64,000 nucleotides of DNA from Dromiciops gliroides (Eukaryota > Chordata > Mammalia > Microbiotheria > Microbiotheriidae): positions 456,179,330 to 456,243,329 of the forward strand of contig NC_057861.1 in NCBI RefSeq assembly GCF_019393635.1, in the 5' to 3' direction. Position numbers and translations under genes: made by a program. The first letter of the stretch is position 1; each line of letters starts with the position of its first letter. Positions 57,887 through 64,000 of the stretch are shown here, one piece after another. The notes below the pieces were generated by a model. That model did not search any database, was not told where the DNA came from, and was given only the letters and a program-made list of their open reading frames with translations.

Positions 57887-58329
57887 ATTACCCTAGCTAA
57901 TAACAAAGAGAAATCAAAGAAATTATACAGATGAGATGTATATTAGACAATATCCAAAGAGAATGAGCTCTCTCATTAGAAGTGGGATATCTCAGTTCAA
58001 CTAAGATAGAGTCCCCCATCTCACATAAGTTTCTAATGTAGCAACCTGGGAATAATGACATGATCAAAGTGCTGGCTCCTCCACATGTTGGCTTTTTTCC
58101 AGACTTTCTCTCCACTCAGGGACCTGAAGATAATCTGAAACCTCTTTTCTTCTCTCTCAAAACTGGAAGCCAGAAGACCAGAATCTCTCTTTTCCCAAAC
58201 TCTTGCCAACTCTACCCCCCTCACACACTGACTAATCAGTTTGGAGCAATGAAGAGAATCTTATGCAAATTTGCTTTAAGTTGCTGGTTACATGGGGAAT
58301 TCTGATTAAAAATGAGAACGAAGAGGGCA
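57887..58329. other. Unassigned sequence
   Basis: No recognised gene or repeat. Confidence 0.45.
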
Positions 58330-58845
58330 AAACCTAGATGGTGGAATAAGTCAGGAACTTGCCTAAACTCTCCCAAATTCATCTCCAAACAACTATAAAA
58401 TTGCCTCAAGGTGAATTCCAAAGCAGCAGAACCAACAAAAGGATAGAGTGAAACAATTTTCCAGTCTAAGACAACTTAGAAGTTCATCATAAAAGATCTG
58501 TCTCACTTTGAACTATGGTTCAGTGTAGGCAGCATCTAGGCAAGTCACCAGTAGGCCATGCCCCAACAAGCCAGAAGCTAGGCCCTGATACCCCAGTGCA
58601 ACAGTCCAGGAGTGAGGCCATGCAGCCCTGAGGGCAGCTATATAGTGTCTAGGCCCCATGCCCCCAGTTAGGTCCCATATCCCCAGCAGAGTAGGCCAGC
58701 AGAAAGATCCCCAACATAAGAAGCTTGGGGCAGTGCCCCTTTCAAACCCAGGAACACAGCCCAAGTTTAATGTGAAAATTAGGTCTCAAAATAAACTGGA
58801 AAATGAGAAGAAAAAAAAACACTAATCATAGAAAGTAACTGGGGA

Positions 58846-58999
58846 GGGCAGCTAGGTGGCACAGTGGATAAAGCACTGGCCTTGGATTCAGGATGACCTG
58901 AGTTCAAATCCAGCCTCAGACATTTGAGACTTAACTAGCTGTGTGACCCTGGGCAAGTCACTTAACCCTCATTGCCTGCAAAAAAAAAAAAAAAAGAAA
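58846..58999 (+). mobile_element. SINE in the L1 leader
   Basis: Full-length with an A tail. The duplication gaaagtaactgggga at 58831-58845 matches gaaagtaactagggt at about 59000-59014, with two mismatches. Confidence 0.88.
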
Positions 59000-59275
59000 G
59001 AAAGTAACTAGGGTGACAGGGAAGATCAAAACACAAATTCAGAAGAGAACAATGTCAAAACATCTCATGTGGAGCCTCAAAGACAAATGTGAATTGGTCT
59101 CAGGACTAAAAAGAACTACCAGAAGAGCTCAAAAAGAATTTTTTAAACCAAATAAGAAAGGTAGAAGAAAAATGGGGGGGGGGGATGAGAGTGATGCAAG
59201 AATATCATGAATGATAAAGGAAGCACAAAAAATAGGAAAAGATATACAAAAGTTCACTGAAGAAAACAATTTCTT

Positions 59276-59478
59276 GGCCTGGAAATTTTTTTTTTATTTG
59301 AAGGTTGTGAAGGGCTTTTTTGTTTTGTTTTGTTGTTTTTTGGTGGGGCAATGGGGGTCAAGTGACTTGCCCAGGGTCAAGTCACTAGTAAGTGTCAAGT
59401 GTCTGAGGCTGGATTTGAACTGAGGTACTCCTGAATCCAAGGCCAGTGCTTTATCCACTGCGCCACCTAGCTGCCCCC
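59276..59478 (-). mobile_element. SINE with extra sequence beyond its tail, in L1 ORF1
   Basis: The perfect 15-bp duplication agaaaacaatttctt lies at 59261-59275 and 59479-59493. In the minus direction the SINE body and a CAAAA tail are followed by about 40 further bases with a second A run before the duplication. This looks like a 3' transduction or filler. Confidence 0.85.
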
Positions 59479-60915
59479 AGAAAACAATTTCTTAAAAAGT
59501 AGAATTGATTAAATGGGAAAAGAGGTACAAAAGAACACTGAAGAAAATTATTCCTTAAAAATTATAGTTGTGTAAGTGGAAGCTAATGAGACATCAAGAA
59601 ACAATAAAACAAAACCAAAAGAATGAAAAAATAGAAGAAAATGTGAAATATTTCATTGGAAAACAACTGATCTGGAAAATAAATCCAGGAGAGATCATTT
59701 AAGAATATTAGACTTCCTGAAAGCCAGGATAGAAAAAAAAAAGAGCCTGGACATCATATTTTGAGAAATAATCAAGGAAAACTGCCCTGGTATCCTAGAA
59801 CCAGAGTGTAAAATAGAGATTGAAAGAATCCATCAATCACCTCCTGAAGGAGATCCCCAAATAAAAATCCCCAGGAACATTATAGACAAATTCCAGAACT
59901 CCTATGTGAAGGAGAAAATACTGCAAGCAATCAGAAAGAAACAATTCAAATATCGTGGAATTATAGTCAGGATTACACAAGATTTAGCAGATTCTCTATT
60001 AAAGATTTGGAGGGATATTCCATAAGGCAAAGAAACAAAGATTGCAACCAAGAATTACCTACCCTGCAAAACTGAGTATAATACTTTGGGGCAGAGCGGG
60101 GAGGAATGGAGATTCAATGAAATAAAGGACTTTCAAGCATTCCTGATGAAAATACCAGAGTTGAACAGAAAATTTGATTTTCAAGTAGAAGACTCAAGAG
60201 AAGCATAAAAAGATAAACAGGCAAGAGAAAAGAGGAGATTCAGTAAAGTTAAATTGTTTACATCCCTACATGGAGAGATGATTCTTATAACTCTGAAGAA
60301 CTTTGTCACAATTATGGGTCTTAGAAGGAGTATACATAGACAGAGAGTGTGAATATAGGTTGACTCTGATGGGATGATATCCCCCCAAAAATATTAAGGA
60401 GTGAAAAAGAGGACTGCACTGAAAGAAGAGGAAAGGGAGATGTAGAATGGGGTAAATTATCTCACCTATTACAGTGAAGAAGTTGAGGGGACAGGGCATT
60501 GCTTGAACCTTATTCTTATGGAAATTGGTTCAGAAATGAATAACACACACTAAATTGGGTCTAGAAATCTATCTTACCCTGCAGGGAAGTAGGAAGGGAG
60601 GGGGATAATATAAGAGTGGTAATGATAAAAGGGAGGGCAGATTGGGGAGAAACAAAATGCTGGTGAGGAGGGACACAGTAAAAGGAGAGAGAGAGAGAAA
60701 CAGAGGGAAAATAGGATAGAGGAAAATACAGTTAGCAATTATAACCATGAATGTGAATGGGATGAACTCACCCATAAAACATAAGTGGAGAGCAGGAGAG
60801 CAGAATGGATTAAAAAACAGAATCCTACAATAAGTTGCTCACAAGAAATACATTTGAAACAGATAAACACACACAGAGTAAAGGTAAGAAGCTGGAGCAG
60901 AATCTATTTTGAAAA

Positions 60916-61125
60916 ATGAATAATTTTTTGAGTGGAAGTTCTTAAAAATAATTCTTTGTTATATATCCTTTACAATTCAAAAAGATAGTCTATCAAAGAG
61001 TTTACTACTTTAAAACTATATGATGACATTCTTATTAGTACTTTAGAATATTCTTAGGCCATACCTGTGCCTTGAAAGTAAATTTCACTAAACTGAAACC
61101 CAAAATTTTGATTAAAAAAAATCAT
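60916..61125. other. Unassigned AT-rich sequence
   Basis: No recognised gene or repeat. Confidence 0.4.
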
Positions 61126-61270
61126 GGGCAGCTAGGTGGCGCAGTGGATAGAGCACCGGCCCTGGATTCAGGAGGACCTGAGTTCAAATCTGGCCTCAGA
61201 CACTTAGCACTTACTAGCTGTGTGACCCTGGGCAAGTCACTTAAACCTAATTGCCTCAGAAAAAAAAAAT
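61126..61270 (+). mobile_element. tRNA-derived SINE (WSINE1-like)
   Basis: Complete from gggcagctaggtggcgcagt to an A tail, of the taattgcctcag subtype. A short A-rich duplication ends in aatca on both sides. Confidence 0.9.
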
Positions 61271-61274
61271 CACA

Positions 61275-61525
61275 GAATTTTAGAGTCAAAATATACCTTA
61301 GATATCAGAGTGTAAGTGCCTTGATGGCAAGGATTGTTTTGTTTTTGTCTTTGTATCCCAAATGAGATAATATTTATAGAGTATTTAACATGGTAGCTGG
61401 CACATAGTAGGCATTTAACAAATTTAATAAAATTTAATAAATGTTTGTTTTCCTTCCCTTCCAAAATGCCTGGTATATGGTAGGCATTTAATCAATAATT
61501 AATTAATTAATTAATTAGTTTTGGT
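61275..61525 (+). repeat. L2-type tails and a (TTAA)n run
   Basis: agtgccttgatggcaaggat and gctggcacatagtaggcatt, then a second similar tail (cctggtatatggtaggcatt). A ttaattaattaa run follows at about 61497-61518. Confidence 0.7.
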
Positions 61526-61974
61526 TAATTGATTGATTGAACACATCCAACCCATTCATTTTACAGAAACTGAGTTTGCTGAAGCTCTTGATAGAAATGA
61601 CTAGAAAGAACTAGTCTCATTATATTGAGATAATCCAGAATTAACTGTATTGGTCAGATAGCAGGGTCCTTCCTCTAGTTTTCTGGGGTTTGTAAGTTTG
61701 GCCTCATCTGAGAGGTGAGGTGAATGTGCTATCAAACACTAGTTCAGTCAGGGCATTTGCTTTATCAGACTACCTAAATTTGTAAATCAGGGCTTCAGTT
61801 GTACACAACAGCAGAAGGGTTCTAGAACCCTTACGATTATATGTAAGGACAAGGTTGCCTAATTTACTCAATCAATTCATTCTACCCCACCCCCTAAAAT
61901 GAGGTCCCCTGATAAGATGCTCTGATACCCTCAGGAGGTAAGAATAAATGTCAACCTATCATGAACTTTAGATT
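61526..61974. other. Unassigned sequence
   Basis: No recognised gene or repeat. Confidence 0.4.
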
Positions 61975-62509
61975 AATTCAGTCAGTCAACAAGGATTTAT
62001 TAAGCACTTATTATATGCCAGATATTGTGCTAAACACTGGGAATATAAGAAACAGAATGGAAGACAGTCCCTACCTCAAGGAGCTTACATTTTAATAAAG
62101 GAAGATAACATATAAACAAGAGCTGAAAAGTAAGAGTGGGGGAGAAGGTATAAGGCCCAGGGAAATAGTAGAGAAAGTCTTAGGGAAATGAGTCAGCAGT
62201 GAAGCCTGGACCTTCTCCCATATATTTGAGGTCCTGGAAGGAAACTGCCAATCAAAAGGTAAATTTTCAGAGAAGGGAAGTACTTCCAATGTGAGAAGTA
62301 GTCCATGGGTTGCATGAGCTTCCAAGGTGAAGAGATTTCTATGGAATGGTAGACAAAGTCCTGTGGAGGTGAGTCAACAGTACAGCCTGGAGAGGGATGA
62401 AGTACTAAGTAGAAACTGGGTCACACCTTAGAGGTCTTCTATAAATTATCAGGATATTTGAGAACTGGAGTCACCAGAGAATGGAACAGGTGAGAGGTCC
62501 CAGTAAAAC
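61975..62509 (+). repeat. Longest copy of the unassigned interspersed repeat
   Basis: It starts ttcagtcagtcaacaaggat and carries atattgtgctaaacactggg, cagtccctacctcaaggagc and further sequence with several internally similar blocks (gaaatgagtcagcagtgaag-cctgga against gaggtgagtcaacagtacag-cctgga). It may be an old LINE or LTR family. I cannot name it. Confidence 0.55.
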
Positions 62510-62513
62510 CCCT

Positions 62514-63063
62514 TATGATAAAATAATGGGATTTGGCAGATGCCTAGGAGCCCCACCTGAAGACTGATTTGAAATTGATTGAATTGGGTGAGACTGAGAA
62601 ACTGACTGAGAACCTACTTAAAATTGATAAAATCTAGACCACACCTGGCTGGCCCTGAGTAAGGTGTTGTTCTCAAAGGCTGTGCACTACAGCATCAACA
62701 GGAGCCCACCCTCAATCATCTTGAAGGACCTCCCCTTTGGGGGGAGAGAATCAGGAATTAGGAAGGTGAGGGTGGCTCACTGGATTGGCTTTTTTCGTTC
62801 AGGAACTGACTTGTGGTGGCAGAACTTCACGTGTTAGGTTAAGTTGAGGTTTTCTCTCTGTCTATCCCGCAGAGATCTAAGTTAGGGTTTTCTATTCTAT
62901 AAGAAATCTGTTCTCACTCTCTGCACTAACTTCTAATACACTTTAATAAATACTTAAAAGCCTGAACTGTTGCTGAATTTATCAGTAACCTTAGCCAGTT
63001 TCCCCAAAAAAAACTGAGGGGGGGGGGACAGGTAAGGACACACATTAGATTTTAAGCATCACA
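62514..63063 (+). mobile_element. Solo LTR, family A (copy 2)
   Basis: It starts tatgataaaataatgggat and ends ttttaagcatcaca, about 550 bp. The 4-bp duplication ccct lies at 62510-62513 and 63064-63067. It shares ends, ccacacctggctggccct and the ctttaataaatacttaa signal region with the LTR at 25832. It is a fossil, interior lost. Confidence 0.8.
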
Positions 63064-63067
63064 CCCT

Positions 63068-64000
63068 AAAGAATCATTTGGGGGAGTGGAAAGGGGGTGT
63101 TAGGGGAGAGGAAAGGAAAATCCTCGGAGCTTACCTTGGTCCATATCTCCCCATCCTTTCACTGTTGAAGGACCTTGGCAGCTTTGAAGAGGGGCAGAGA
63201 ATTCTGAATTTACCATCTTCCCAAAGGTATTTTAGTACCATCCTTGGAACAGTTAACAATGACTGCATTAGGAGTCAACGAAAGACCAGAATTAGATTCA
63301 TGGCTCCCCAAGGATATCAGCAAAGAATCTATAACATGCTTGAGGGGAACTTCTTGAGATCCTATGAAGGAGGAGTAAAGGACTTTGAAAAGGCAAGAGT
63401 TGTGAGTTAACCCTTTGCCACTTGTACTTTCTAACTTTTAAGGCTTCTCCCTTGGCCTTTGTGCTCATGGGAACATGCATCACAAACTTTTATGGTTTTT
63501 ATTTTTACCACTCCAGTGTATTGGGGATGTCGATCGTGTACAGAGCACCTGAGATGGCATCTCCCCATGGGGAGAAGTTCAAGGGTCTGTTTCTTAGACA
63601 GTCATCATGATATGAAATGGAAGTGCCTTGGACATATTGTGGCAAATGTGTTGACATTCTGTGAGGGGTAACCATGTGGTTAGGAGAAGGAGCTTTTTTC
63701 AATTAGCTGCATAGCCAGAACTTGGGAGACAAGGGAGAATTTTTAGAAAGGCCTGAGTCCTCCAGAGCATAGGCTCTCTTACTAATTTTCTTTATCTGTG
63801 TTCCAGTGATTTGACTTCTCTGAGCACAGACAGAGTCAGGTGAGAGACATCGAAGCCTTTGGACCTTGCCATCTGCATTAGATATTTTCTCTTCCAAGTG
63901 AAGGGAGTGGTAAAACCACTCAGGAATTTCAAAACATCATGACGGGGTCCTGGTATCCCAGCACTTCAAAATTTGGGTTTTGTAGCAAGTCTAGCATTGA
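63068..64000. other. Unassigned sequence to the window end
   Basis: A 110-codon open frame at 63078-63410 (plus) shows no recognised domain and probably arises by chance. No confident repeat was seen. Confidence 0.45.

Larger units (their letters stand above)
58330..60915 (+). mobile_element. L1 5' half: leader, ORF1 relic, inter-ORF region and start of ORF2
   Basis: The leader begins near gagggcaaaacctagatggtg. The ORF1 relic spans about 59040-60200 (ggagagatcatttaagaata, gaaagaatccatcaatcacc, ggaacattatagacaaattc), with stops and frameshifts. The inter-ORF region contains ttaccctgcagggaagtagg, matching the copy at 9.5 kb. At 60735-60915 the beginning of the ORF2 endonuclease is readable (EWIKKQNPTISCSQEIHLKQ, comparable to SWIKSQDPSVCCIQETHL of human L1). 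The element then stops, with no 3' end. Two SINEs lie inside it. Confidence 0.8.

Noticed and set aside
63078-63410. Open frame of 110 codons near the right end
   Set aside because: No recognised motif, no splice or promoter context, and a length compatible with chance.

Overview
The window looks like AT-rich intergenic or intronic DNA from a marsupial. The clearest sign is a tRNA-derived SINE, with heads close to ggggcagctaggtggcgcag, present in about twenty copies on both strands. It resembles the WSINE1/MAR1-type CORE-SINEs of marsupials, and an Australian lineage such as a dasyurid is plausible but not proven. Older MIR/THER SINEs, L2 and L3/CR1 LINEs, marsupial-type L1, hAT MITEs and several retroviral LTRs fill most of the rest. 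I found no multi-exon gene, no tRNA or rRNA gene and no CRISPR array.

The one convincing protein-coding feature is an intronless, open retrocopy of EIF1AD at 26831-27436 (201 codons). It is flanked by a 13-bp target-site duplication and its acidic C-terminal tail is much expanded. It landed beside an old antisense L1 ORF2 fragment.

Layout. 1-7.4 kb: microsatellite, hAT MITE, nested MIR/SINE, L2 with SINEs, and a GC-rich solo LTR (about 4786-5774). 7.4-10.5 kb: an L1 with 5' end, ORF1 and 3' end but no ORF2 body, bounded by a 16-bp duplication that itself received a SINE. 10.5-13 kb: no recognised repeat. 13-25 kb: SINEs, MIR, L3/CR1 remnants and simple repeats. 25.8-30.1 kb: solo LTR, L1 fragment, EIF1AD retrocopy, and an antisense L1 5' half. 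30.5-40.4 kb: L3/CR1, SINEs, an L1 3' end, a polypurine tract and a hAT MITE. 40384-44107: a young LTR retroelement in minus orientation whose two 358-bp LTRs differ at only two sites. 44.4-46.2 kb: L2 split by L1 split by SINE. 46.2-57 kb: sparse sequence, then a SINE/L2-rich stretch with a dimeric SINE and a solo LTR inside an L2. 57-64 kb: GGAA/GGCAGGAA repeats, an L1 5' half ending at the start of ORF2, and a solo LTR of the same family as the one at 25.8 kb.

Apart from the EIF1AD copy no gene was recognised, so there are no operons or pathways to describe. The interest lies in the retrogene, the recent LTR element and well-preserved insertion structures that give a relative chronology. 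All family names come from memory of consensus features, and no database was searched.
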